The position numbers and the translations under genes are program-made. From NCBI GenBank assembly GCA_013398615.1, contig VZSR01000478.1, positions 635,970 to 699,969 of the forward strand: 64,000 bases of DNA, in the 5' to 3' direction. The notes beneath the pieces are model-generated. The model saw only the letters and a list, made by a program, of their open reading frames with translations, was not told the origin of the DNA and ran no database searches. Shown here piece by piece: positions 1 to 11,124 of this stretch; the stretch's first letter is position 1, and each line of letters opens with the position of its first letter. The stretch is from Brachypodius melanocephalos. Its lineage: Eukaryota; Chordata; Aves; Passeriformes; Pycnonotidae.

Positions 1-3000
1 GTGTGGAGGGTGTTTTAATCTGCAGCCAGCTGATTTGTGTTATTTCAACAGGAACAGCAGGACTGGGGTCAGGAAATTCATCACTGTGAGAGCTCAGCCC
101 GAAGAGAATTCCCCAGTTCTGAGCAGCCTGGCTTCCCTGGGGGAACACCAAGGGATTGTTTTTTCCTGAGTCCCCCTCTGGATTTTGTGGGTGTTGAGGC
201 AAGCCTGTTTATTACAAGGAACCCAAACCTTGTGCTGCACGTGTATTCAAATGGGAGCTGCCTAATTTTAATTTTCGTTTTCTCCTGCAAACAATGTCCC
301 CTCTTCCTGTGTAAACCAGGAGTGTGTTCCCCAATGCTGAGAAATTCTGGGCTCATCCAGCCCTGGTGGGGGAAGAACTGGACTCCCTGTGTTTATAAAC
401 AGAGAGGGAAAATATATATATCACCCCACACAGAGTTTACATTCCACATGGGTTCTCTGGCCAGCGTGTCCAATAAAAGGAAAATACGTATTTCTTGTCA
501 GAGAGTGCTGCAAGCATCCCTGAAAATCCCATGGGAAGGGTCCAAGGAAGGCCAAGCACAATGCAGTTTGGGGTGCTTGCTGGGGACAGGTAAACACGGT
601 GATTAAAATCAATCAAAGGCAGGAAAAGTGGGCCCTGGGGCTCCCAGGAGAAGGCTTGGTGGCGGCTGAACACATTAATTCATTTCCAAAGTGTTCTGAT
701 GCCTTTTTTACCTTGTGCCTATCTAGGCACTGTTGTCACCCCTTGTGGTTCTAAACCCACCTGGGAGATTTTTTTGGCAGGTTCCTGAGACTCTGAGGGG
801 CAGAGAAATCATTTTAATCATTCATTATTGCTGCTGCCTGCTCTCCTGTCCCACCACTCTGCTGTCCTTTCACCAGGTGTCAAGGCAGCTTCTTAGCAGG
901 GATTAGAAACTGGCTGGAACTGAGGAAAGGGAGCTTTAATATCCGTGAATAGGAGGAAACACAAAAAAAGAATCTTTAGCAGTTGGTGCATCCATCAGCT
1001 CCTGCATCTTGGGCCAGGGCTTGCTGCAGTTCTGCTGTGACAAACCTTTTTTTTTATAATGTAACATTAATGCTCTGTTCACCTCTGTAAAATTGCCCAG
1101 GTAACCTCTGATTAGGCTCCGAGGGTGGAAACACAGCCAGAAAAACCCAATTCCGTGCACAAAGCACAGAGCTGAAGTGCTCTTTCCAGCAAAACCGGGT
1201 ATGAAACCACGGACACTCCTGGATTTCCCTTGAGGGCAGATGTTGGGAGGGTTTGGAAGATGGACACAGCATTCCGGGGCATTTTGAACGCTTGGCAGTT
1301 GTGTAGGGACAAGCCTCAAGCTTCTCTTTTCCTTCCTTTGCATTTCAGCAGAGCACAAAGCCCTTGAGGTGCTCACCTCTCACCCCGTGGGATATTTCCC
1401 TCCATGATCCATCGTTTTGCCTCGTGGCTCTCTGTTATCCACCTCACTCCTCACTTGGCACGTATGGAATTTTTTTTCCCCACTGCTAATCCTCCTGGCA
1501 GGAGGAGCAGGGTCTCCCCTGGAGCAGGAGTTGCCAAATTCCGGGTGGGGTGTGGTGAAGCAGGGCTGGAGTGCAAGGGGCTGCCTTGCTCAGGGTTCTG
1601 CTGTCCACCCCTTTGAGGAGAAGCCAAGGAGAGCCATAATTCCTGGCAGGAATTTGCATCAAATCTCACTGGAGTGGTCTCCCCGGGGATGGGGCTGAGG
1701 AACTCTGAAAGGAGCCACCTGAGGAGTGTTGGCTAAATCAATTTAGGGTGGGCCTGGGAGGACTCCTGGAGCCAAGGCTGGCCTGAGGGGGTCATCTCCA
1801 GGACTCTGGGTATCCAAACATCCACACCTTGCTGGGATCCCACCCCAGGGAGATCTCCTGGCCCTTCCTTCCTCCCTGCAGTTGGGTTGTGCGTGGTCAG
1901 CAGGGTGACCCTGCTGTCCCACGGCCACTGGCACTGCTGGGAAGAGTTTGGGAGCCAGCTCCAGCAGAGAGCTCAGAGCTGGGCACACCCTGAAGGCTTC
2001 CACTCTCCCACTTTGCTTCATTTGAGAGCAAATCAGGAGGGTGATGGGGTGGGAATTACCTCCAGCAAGGGATTGCTCTTTTCCTGGTCTTTTTTTCCCC
2101 GCTAGTGAAGGCATTTCACAAACAGCTGGTGGAGTTCTGCAGCGAAGATCATTGCTTTGTTTCCCTCCTCAGCCAGGGAATCCCAGCCAGCATCCAGCAG
2201 ATCAGGAGCTGCAGGTGGTTAATGGGACACGCAATTGGAAGAGAAGGGAGAAATGAAATCTCCACGTGCCTGGAGAGTTTGGGAAACCCCGAGAAAGGGA
2301 CGGGGGACAGGCAGGGAAATCCCTCTGGTTTTTGGATGCAGCAGCTATCACTGGCTTGGCCCAGAGCCTTGGGCAGCAGAATTCCATCTGCTGGTGGTGT
2401 CACCGTGGGGATGTCACCTTGACTGAGGAGGGACAGCCCAGCCCTCCCCATGGATGTCCTGGAGTCCCACCGGATTTACTCACACACCCCATCCTGGGAT
2501 GGAGGCCAGCTGGGTCCCCCATCAGAATTTGAGCAGGACTGGTTGGATCCTGCTTGGGCTTGGACTCCCTCCTGGATTTCTTTTGTGTGATCTTCCCTTG
2601 GGAAGCTTCAGAGGAAGCCAGCAGGAAGGTCTGGATCCCATCCAGGGATGATCCTCACGGTGCTGTGCAGTGCCAGAACAGCCCTGGGCACCTCTCGCCT
2701 TTCCCCAGGGATGTGCTGGAGTCCCATCTCCAGGTGCTCCATCCCTGGGTGCTCCCCCTGCCCAGAGCAGGGAATGGAGGCTCTCCAAGCTGGAATCTCC
2801 TTGGATGGAGACCACCAGGGCTGCTCTGCTGTGCAGCAGTGAGCTGCAAGAGGCTCTCAGCCGTCCCAGTTTCCACAGGGCAGGAGCTCCCTTTGGAGGG
2901 ACCCAATTCCCTCTTCCCTCCCGTTCCCCCGTCCGCCACCTCTGCCTTTTGGGTTTAACGCTGAAATTCGGGTTTGAGCCAAATACCTGGATCACTGCAG

Positions 3001-4634
3001 GGGAGGAGGTGACCCCAGGAGAGGTGTGGAAATTCAGCCCTTTGGGGTTCAGTTGTGCTTTTGCCCCCCCAGTTTTTCACAAGGAGTAATTGTTATCCTA
3101 AATAACCCTTTTTCTTCCCAACTCTCGTATATTATTTCCATCTTTCCACCAGAGAAAGGGGAAAGAGGATTTGTGAGGAAAGCAGAAGGGTTTTGCTTTT
3201 GGTTTCATTTCATTTCCTTTTAAAATGGTTTGTTTTCTGAGTGGAAAACCCGATAAAATTAGTGTGGAAGTGGAAAATGCCTGGCAAAATACTTTGGATC
3301 GAGACCAATCCGATTACTCCCAATTTGGCAATCCTGAAGGGTTGCCAAGCCCATCCCTTTCCTGAAACAGAAGCCCTTGGATGTCCCCATGTGCCAGGAA
3401 TGCCAGGACCTCGTGGGTGCTGCCAAGTGCGCTGCTGCTGTGCTGTTGCCCTGCCAGAGGTGATATTTTCCATTTCACCAAGTGTTTCATAAACTCCATC
3501 CTACAGAGACCCAGAATGGGACAAACTGGGATATCTGGCTATCTCTGGGATGTAGGGGGGATGGTCCTTCCCCCATCACCCTTTATACCCCAAAAGGACC
3601 AGAGGTGGGCTTGGCTCTTTCACCCCTCCCTCCCATGGCAGGCATGAACCCCTGAGAGGGTTTTGGGGTGCTCCAGCTGTCCTGGAGTGGTGATGTGAGG
3701 ACACTGCCGTGCTCCTGGCTTTGTTTTGATCCCCAGTGACAGCAAAAAGAACACAACTGGTGTTTTTCCTCCCCCTCAGCCCCGGGATGCTCCTCAGATC
3801 AGGGGTAAGGGTTTTGTCCAGCCAAAGCTCACGGAGGCTTTGGTGGGTGCTGCTCCAAGATTCCCACCCAAGGAGCGCTCCCAGGGGAGGGATGTGTGAA
3901 ATGAGTGATCAGGAGCTTGTCTGGGCAGCAGGGCTGGGAGAGGAGCAGGGGAGGAAGGCTGGGGACAGTTTGGCTGCTGTGCTGTGCCATTGCTGGCTCT
4001 CACAGCCCCAGGGTGCAGAGGGTTAAAAATGGAAATTCCCTCTCCAGCTCTCCTGGATCCTCTTCAGGCTCTGCAAGGGGATCTGAGGTCTCTGGAGCTT
4101 TCTCTTCTCCAGGTGAACGAGCCCAGCTCTCCCAGCCTGGCTCACCCAGCCTTAATTAAGCCCAGCCCTTAATTCCATGACAAATCCCAAGCCTGGGAGT
4201 GTTTCCTTTACAGGGAGACACTCGAGAACCATCACCAACAGCCAGGGGGGGTTGCCCAGGGGTTTTAGGGAAGCTGTGAGATGGGGCATCCCTCCTCCAC
4301 GGGGTGCTCAGACCACATTCCTCTCCTTGGGAAGCTCAAGGCAGCAGCGGGAGCAGCACGAGAGGGTTTGTGGGACTGCTCTTCCAGTGCAGAGCAGCTG
4401 TGAAAAGTTGGTCCGAGAGCTGTGGGGCTGCTCCCTGCTGCTCCGTGCCGGCTCCCTGCGTGTTTGCTGGAACACAGACGGGCGCAGCACGCCCTGGCTT
4501 GCCTCTTCCACAGAGAAAATCCAACTCCTGTGCGAGCTGGGGGATGTCAGCAGTGCCAGGTGGAGCTGAGCTGAGCGTGGTACAGCCTGTCAGAGAGCAT
4601 CCCCTCACAAAAGCCAGGCATGAATCATTTTGAT
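1..4634. other. Intergenic, nothing recognised
   Basis: Mixed single-copy sequence. The frames up to 189 residues show no conserved motif and no flanking splice pattern that I can support. Runs such as 3218-3260 are AT-rich but short. Confidence 0.7.
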
Positions 4635-4705
4635 GAACGCGTTCCACCCGCCCGGCGCTATCGCCAACCGCGGCGCGGTTAACGCGGCGCAGCGAGCAAA
4701 TAATC
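4635..4705. promoter_or_regulatory. Very short CpG cluster
   Basis: About 70 bases hold over ten CpG (GAACGCGTTCC, CCGCGGCGCGGTTAACGCGG) flanked by ordinary sequence. It includes the palindromes CCGCGG and GTTAAC. Too short for a classical island. Confidence 0.3.
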
Positions 4706-4906
4706 CAGCTCCATCCAGCAGAAAACTTGGCTCTCTCCATCTTCCCTGCCAAGTTTTGTCAGGAGCAGAGGTAAGACAGCAGGATTCTCTGTGCTGGCTG
4801 ACCAAACAGTGACTGTGGAATCGTGGTTTCTGTGCTTCGTGGTATTTCGCTTTTTTCCCGTTTTATTCCTTAGAAAAGGTTGCTTTGGCTCAGAGGATGC
4901 TCGGAG

Positions 4907-5019
4907 CAGAGGATGGGGCTTGGAGCAGCCAGGGATAGTGGAAGGTGTCCCTGTCCTTGGCAGAGGGTGGGACTGGATGGGCTTTAAGGTCCTTTCCAAC
5001 CCCAAACCATCCCATTTTA
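4907..5019 (+). mobile_element. CR1 LINE 3' tail
   Basis: A truncated 3' end reads in + orientation from 'ggggcttggagcagcc' through 'ggtgtccctg' to 'ctttccaaccccaaaccat'. It lacks any coding part. Confidence 0.85.
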
Positions 5020-5750
5020 TACCCAGCGCCAAGGCGCTCCTCTCAGCAGTGCTTGGGATTTATCCTGGGACAGGTGTTGGCTTTCGGTTTGGCAGTGTCT
5101 ACCCAGCCATCTCTAATATTAAAACACTAAACTGGGTGAAAATATTCATCACCACTATATGAGTTTTGTTTAAAAACAAGGAGCGTGTGCAGACTGGAAT
5201 TTGGCATGGTAACACATTGAAAAAAGAAAAAAAAGAAAAAGTGTAACCAAGCCTTTGAAACCTCAAAGAAGTTGTGGGATTGGTTTTAGCAGGAAATGAA
5301 AAAATTTCCTTTTCCTTGATATTCTTCTCTTTCCTTTTTAATTTGTTGGTATTATTACTATTATCATTATTCCTAAGACGGTGTAATTTCCTGCCTCTCC
5401 CTGATCTGAGCTGTACAATCCAAAGGAAGGGAAGACAAACTGGGACAGCTCCTTCCTGCAAGGAAATGATTCCCAGTCTCTGTGTGAGTGCCCCGTTGCT
5501 TTGCAGGCCTTACCCTTCAGATGTGCCTGGAAGTGTTCTTTGGCCAAGGTCCTGCTTGCAGGGGGACAGGCTGGGGATGGAGGGAAGAGAGGAAAGACCC
5601 CAGGTGGAGAAAAGGCTCCCAAGTAAATCTCCCTGTGTTCTGCAGCGCATTCCTACAATCCAAACTGTGCTTGGGGTTTATTTTTTGACATCATGCCCTG
5701 GCTTGTGTCATCACACCCAAGGAATTCCTTTTCTTATTTGATTAATAAAA

Positions 5751-6000
5751 ATCCTGGAATGGTTTGGGTTGGAAGGGACGTTAAAGCTCATCCCATTCCA
5801 CCCCTGCCATGGGCATGGACAACTTCCACTATCCCAGGCTGTTCCAAGCCCCAATGTCCAACCTGGCCTTGGGCACTTCCAAGGATCCAGGGGCAGCCAC
5901 AGCTGCTCTGGGCACCCTGTGCCAGGGCTTAATCACCCCTACAGTGAGGAATTCCTTCCCAATATTTCCCTGAAATCTCCTCTCTTCCAGTTTAGCTCTT
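5751..6000 (-). mobile_element. CR1 LINE 3' end, about 250 bp
   Basis: On the minus strand this runs from the 'agattt..ggaaggaattcc' block through 'cagagcagctgtggctgcccc' to the terminal 'ccttccaacccaaaccattcc'. It is one of the longer and less diverged copies here. Confidence 0.9.
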
Positions 6001-6799
6001 CCCTCCCGGGCCAAGTGCTGGGAGTAATTAAAACCCGCTCCCTTTGCAAACGGGAATATTTTGCATCTTTCAAATCAGCAGTCACTGGAAGGGGAGCCAA
6101 GCCAACGCAGGAAACTTCTCCCCCCCACCCCAAAATCAGATTTTCCAAAAGGATGCAAAGCTTTGTGCTTCAAGCGGTCTCCAAGAACGCGATGGAAAAC
6201 TGCCCTGGAGCAGTTTGGTTGGGAATGGGGTTTCAGAAAAGCTTGTGACTCTGCTGAAAAATGGTCCTGGGCTTGATGCTGACAGATTTTGCTAGAGGGA
6301 CTCGTGATGCTCGGCTCCAACCAGGACTGGCAGCCGTTTTTGGAATTGGGAAAAGGTTGGAAAATCCGCCCCTTGCAGCGGTTTCCCAGCCGCATCTGAA
6401 GCAGCCTTGAGGAAGGGATGTGGTTTGGGTTCCCACACCAGAATGGCAGGACACAGCTCCAGGCTTGGGGCTTCTCATCCCAAAAACTGCTTTTTGTCCC
6501 CTTTTCCAGAGGTTTGGATTTGCAGCTCCGTTTTCAGCCCGCTTCCAATGGGAAAACATATTTTATTTTGGATGATCCCCAGGAGCTTCTCTGTCTTGCA
6601 AATTGCTGATTCCCAGATCTGTGCACAGCCCAGAGCAGGGGGCTGGAAACCTGATATTTTCTCAAGTCTTGTGTTCTTTCTGCATAATCCAGTTGCTTCT
6701 GCTTTTGGCTGGGTCAAACTTCCCGCTAGGAAAAAAAAAAAATAGGAAAAGTTGCATATCCTTTGAAAATACAAAGAGATTTGCATATGGACAAAGCCT

Positions 6800-6943
6800 T
6801 GTGTCCCTGGAAGTGTCCAAGGCCAGGCTGGATGGGGCTTGGAGCAACCTGGGATAGTGGAAGGTGTTCCTGCCCATGGCAGGGGGTGGGATGGGATGAG
6901 CCTTGGGATCCCTCCCAGCCCAAAGGATCCCATGGAATCTCAG
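6800..6943 (+). mobile_element. CR1 LINE 3' tail
   Basis: Begins at the 'ccctggaagtgtccaaggcc' block and ends with a diverged 'cccagcccaaaggatcccatgg' terminus. Confidence 0.85.
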
Positions 6944-7200
6944 CACTGAGAACCTTTTAGTCAAACCCTGGTCCTTATTTTCCCTTTCAGCCAAAGAAAT
7001 GTTCCCTCTGTTTCGAGAGTCATGGCCTGATCTAAGGGCAAGAAAATGTAATTCTTATGGAACTTCTTAACAGCAGGTTGTCTTTGTCATTTACTGAGTG
7101 TTTTGTGGTATAAAACCCCCCAAATAATTGGGAAATGTCTCCTTCAGTGCCCTTATGGAACCATTCTCTTGCCCCTGGAAAAAGCCAGCAGGAAATCATA

Positions 7201-7249
7201 CTGAACTGATGATCCTGGAGGTCTTTCCCAGCCCTGATGACTCTGTGTT
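7201..7249 (+). mobile_element. CR1 LINE terminal fragment (short)
   Basis: Only the last ~50 bases are recognisable ('gatgatcctggaggtctttcc ... gatgactctgtg'). They resemble a subfamily with an 'aggtctt..ccaacc' end. The short length makes this tentative. Confidence 0.45.
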
Positions 7250-7589
7250 TTTCACTATTTTCACTGTTTGAACACCGTGTTCAGTGTCAGCAGATGCTGC
7301 AGAAATACGGTGGTTTGGGCTAAAATGATTCGACTTGTAAAACTTTTAAGAGAATGTTGAAAACCATTCTGGGGCTTGCTAGGAGAAAATGGAGGATTTG
7401 GGTTTGTGCTGGGATTTTTTTTTTTCCTGCTTGTTTCTACAACGAATGGCAGCTTCCAATGCTCATATTTGAGACTGCTTGGTATTTATAATGGCCTTAT
7501 CCAGGGATTATTTCCAGGTCCTTTGAAAAACCAGGGGAAAAAATATTTAAATCGCTAGAAACCTATTTAAATAACTTAAATCTATGTAA

Positions 7590-7640
7590 ATCACAGAATT
7601 GTTTAGGTGGGAAAAGCCCTCTAAGACCATCATGGTGAAT
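7590..7640 (-). mobile_element. CR1 LINE terminal fragment, older subfamily
   Basis: 'tcacagaattgtttaggtgg' then 'gaaaagccctctaagaccatca' is the reverse complement of the CR1 type ending 'gatcttagaggtcttttccaacc..aatgattctgtga'. Similarity fades after about 50 bases. Confidence 0.6.
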
Positions 7641-8000
7641 TTGAAATTAAGGGGAGGTACCTCCTCCAAGCATCCCCTTTCCAGGGGAGCAGAGCAGGAT
7701 GGACTGTGGTGGCCAGAGGACAACCCCAGCTCTGGTTTTTGGGCGTCAGGGAACTGCCTGGATGGTAAAGTGTTTGTCTTGCCCCTCACCAGGACGTGTG
7801 CTCCGTGTGAGAGGTCAGAAAATTCACAAAAGGGAAAAAAATCCAAACATTTCACATAAATGTAACTATTGCTTCACATCTGTCGTGTTTCCCCCAGCCT
7901 GGAGAACAGAAGGGTTTGGGGTTTTCCAGAGGGGAAACCACCAGAAACATGGAGAGAGACTATTTCCAAGGGATGGAGTGACAGGAAAAAGGCACAAGAA

Positions 8001-8149
8001 GGTTTAGGTGGGAAGGAATTCCTCCCTGGCACAGGTTTTTCCTGGATCCCTGGCAGTGTCCAAGGCCAGCTTGGATGGGATTTGGAGCACCCTGAGGTAG
8101 TGGAAGGTGAGTTTTGAGGTCCCTTCCACCCCAGGCCATTCTCATTCTG
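8001..8149 (+). mobile_element. CR1 LINE 3' end with internal deletion
   Basis: The 'ggtttaggtgggaaggaatt' block joins directly to the 'ctggatccctggcagtgtcc' block, so the intervening 'cccagagcagctgtgg' part is missing. It ends at 'cccttccaccccaggccattct'. Confidence 0.8.
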
Positions 8150-9819
8150 CTTTCAGGACCTTTCCTGACAAACTCAGGGGGGTTTGGAATTCCTCTCAGC
8201 AGCACACAGGGAAGAGCATCCCTGCTCCACGATAAATCAGTGCTGCCCAGGGATCTGCAAGCTCCAGAAAACAAAACAAAACAAAACGAAAACCCCTGGA
8301 AGCTCCTGGATGAATCTCTGTGTGTGTTTACACACACACACAGGATGGATGTGTCCATGTATCCCCAATCTATCAGCGAGGGAAGCTTGTCCAGAGCCAC
8401 AGCACGCAGCTTCCCCCCGTCAGCAGCCTTTCCCCCAGGCTGCCCTTCCACCTGGGCACCAGATGTGCCCACCCCAAAAGTTCTGCTCGCTTCTGCTCGC
8501 TCTCTTTTAGGGTTTTTTTGTGGGTTTTGTTCTCCCCCCACCCCGCTGAAGTGCAGCAGGAGCCAACCCTCCAACTGGGGCTGAGCAGGAACCAGGAGAG
8601 ATTGCTCAGAACAGCCATAAATAGATAAAGAGCTGTTTCCAACAGCAAATAGGGATATGTGAACCAGGAATAAAGTCTCCCACCAGCCTGTAGACACTCC
8701 AGTTGCTTGTTTTAATATCTTCATGTGGCTTTTCCCCCTCCCTCTCCTTCGCTTTTCTTGGTGGGAGGTGACAGAGAGAACAATGAGCAAGGGGCCCGCT
8801 CTGGTTATCTGAAGCAGAATGAAAAACAACGAGGGGGGAAAGAAAAAAAGAAAAAATAAAAAGAGGCTGGGATTCTTCAAAAGGAGCCCAGGAGAACTGG
8901 AGGGACCTCAGGCATTTTGGGAACTGCAGATCCAGCTCTTTGAGGGGAGTCTGAGAGATCCCATCCTCACGATGTTGGCAGAGGATGCGAGGATTTGGGG
9001 ATGCACTGCCAGCTTGGAGCCTTTGGATGAAGTTCCAAAGCTGTCCCAGCCAGCCTTCCCTTCCTCTTGACAGCAACCAAAGCCGTCCAAAACCATGGAA
9101 TTCCTGTCTCATGGAATGAAATGTCCTCACGCTTTCCTATCTGCTTTTGTTCCAGACGAGGGAGAAAAGTCCAAGTTTTTTTCACTGAGTGGAAAAAACA
9201 CTTCATTTTAGTGAAATGGAGTCAGAAACACAGGAGTGACCCGACTGAAGAGGAAAATTTAATGCAAACACCAGGTAAAAGTGATACAAACCATGGGCAT
9301 GCAGAATGGAAGGAAAGGGTGGAACAACCAATAGGAAAAAGAAGAAACAAAGCTTTTGGGCCCGAACTTAAAGACTTTGCTGTTCAACTCCTCCAAAATC
9401 AAAATTCTCCCACAAAGTCAAACGAATTTGGATGAACGGGAACTTACTGCTCTGGGAATTTTCGTGGTTTGCCCCAAACACAGCCTGCCCTCACATCTGT
9501 GCCTGACATCATAACACAGAGCTCACAAGCACATCCAAAATTTGGGATCCAGCTCTGAGTCTGGCCCTGCTTGGAGCAGGAGCTGGGATTAGAGACCTCC
9601 TGAGGGCCCTTTGGACTTCGGTGATGTCCACAGCCCATGGAAAAGAGTAATTTTGCTGTGAGATCAAGAGGGAGGAAGGGAGGAGAGAGGAAAAGAGCAA
9701 GAGAATCAAAACAGGGGTAGAGGAACGCGTTTGCCAAAGCCATGCCTAGAAGGGAAAAACCCTTTCCAGGCTGCAAATTTAAAATTCCTTCCTCCCTTTT
9801 CTTCCAAAATATCCCCTGA
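8150..9819. other. Intergenic, no gene
   Basis: It includes a short (CA)n at 8330-8341 and purine-rich runs (8830-8870). The minus-strand frame of 306 residues ending near 7960 crosses the CR1 at 8.0 kb and is a chance frame. Confidence 0.7.
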
Positions 9820-9875
9820 GTAACGATTTGGGTTTGAAGGAACATTTAAAGTCATCCAGTCCAACCTGGAAGTGA
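9820..9875 (-). mobile_element. CR1 LINE terminal fragment
   Basis: 'gtaacgatttgggtttgaagg' followed by 'tcatccagtccaacctggaa' is a diverged minus-strand CR1 end. Confidence 0.6.
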
Positions 9876-10270
9876 TGTCCTCCAGCCACCCTTGGACCTC
9901 AGTCCAGAGGTGGAGAAGGGATTTTCCAGGTGCTTTGGGAAGGGGACACCTCTGACTGTGGGGTGCACCCCTTCGTGGGGAAGTTCAGCAACGTAATTAA
10001 GAAATGCAGGCTCGTTAAGCCGTAGGCCATTAACTTTTCCCACTTTGCTTCATAGAGAGGGGAGGAACAGGCAGGCAGAATTCCCAAATCCGATGGAGGA
10101 GCCGCTGCATGGATCCAGAGGGAAGAGTGGCACCCTAGAGCAGAGGGAGCACTCAACAGATCGAGAGGTTTCGTGAGGATCTTGATGCTCCAGTTCTGAT
10201 TTTCCCTGGAAACCTTGGAGCTGCACCAGTGGTGACTCTTGCTGGCTGGTCTTTGGAGAATCATCAACAG

Positions 10271-10365
10271 AGAGGTTTGGGTTGGAAGGGACCTCAGAGA
10301 CCACCTCGTCCCACCAAAACAGATTGTTCCAAGCCTTATCCAAGCCTTTCCTTGGCCTGAGGAGG
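10271..10365 (-). mobile_element. CR1 LINE 3' tail
   Basis: A minus-strand tail starts at 'agaggtttgggttggaaggg' and fades after the 'ttgttccaagcc' segment. Confidence 0.75.
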
Positions 10366-10892
10366 AAACCAGAGCTCAAAGCCACCCAGCTCGATGGGAC
10401 AGCAGTGTGGCTTTGGAGTGGGGCTGAGGAGGAGCTGCCTGCGAGCCCCACGATGTTCCATGTCGGAATTCCAAGACACCGGCTCAGCCCTGCTTTATTC
10501 CCAGGCTCCAGGAAGGGCTGACAGGGAGCCAGCAAGGGCTCTGGCAGTCCCTTAGCTCCCTAATTGCTTCTGGCTGCTGTGGGAACCCCAAGGACTTCAA
10601 AGGGATGGAGCTGGGTTTGCACAGGGCTGTCCCATCTCCCATCCCGGGCTCGTGGTGGTCCAGAAGGGAGAGGGACCCGCTGAACAACTGCAGAAAACAT
10701 GAAATACATGCTGCAAATGTGCATTCCCACCCAGACAAAGGCAAGGAACATGGAGAGAAATCAAAGGGCTCAGTGAACAATGGAAATCCAGCTTTTTTTT
10801 GACGCTTTTTTGTTGTTGTTGTTTTGGCTGTAAATGGAAAAGCGTGTGTGGGAGACGGAGCTGGCCTCTCCAAAGGGAGAAATGGCACTTTT

Positions 10893-11124
10893 GGGGGTAG
10901 GTTTAGATGGGATATTGGGAAAAAATTCTCACTGTGGGGGTGATGAGGCCGTGGCACAGGGTGCCCAGAGCAGCTGTGGCTGGCCCTGGATCCCTGGAAC
11001 TGTCCAAGGCCAGGTTGGACACTGGGGCTTGGAGCAGCCTGGGATAGTGGGAGGTGTCCCTGCCCATGGTAGGGGTGGGATGGGATGAGCTTTAACATCC
11101 CTCCAACCTAAACCATTCTGGGAT
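10893..11124 (+). mobile_element. CR1 LINE 3' end, about 230 bp
   Basis: It carries all terminal blocks in order: 'gtttagatgggatattggga', 'cacagggtgcccagagcagc', 'aaggccaggttggacactgg', 'gatgagctttaacatccc' and 'aaccattctgggat'. Confidence 0.92.

Noticed and set aside
7960..8880. 306-residue minus-strand frame
   Set aside because: It includes CR1 sequence, has a low-complexity start (Phe/Leu from purine-rich DNA on the + strand) and has no family resemblance.
9067..9435. 122-residue frame with a Lys/Glu-rich C-terminal part
   Set aside because: It looked exon-like but has no recognised homology and no convincing splice sites. The composition follows local A-rich DNA.
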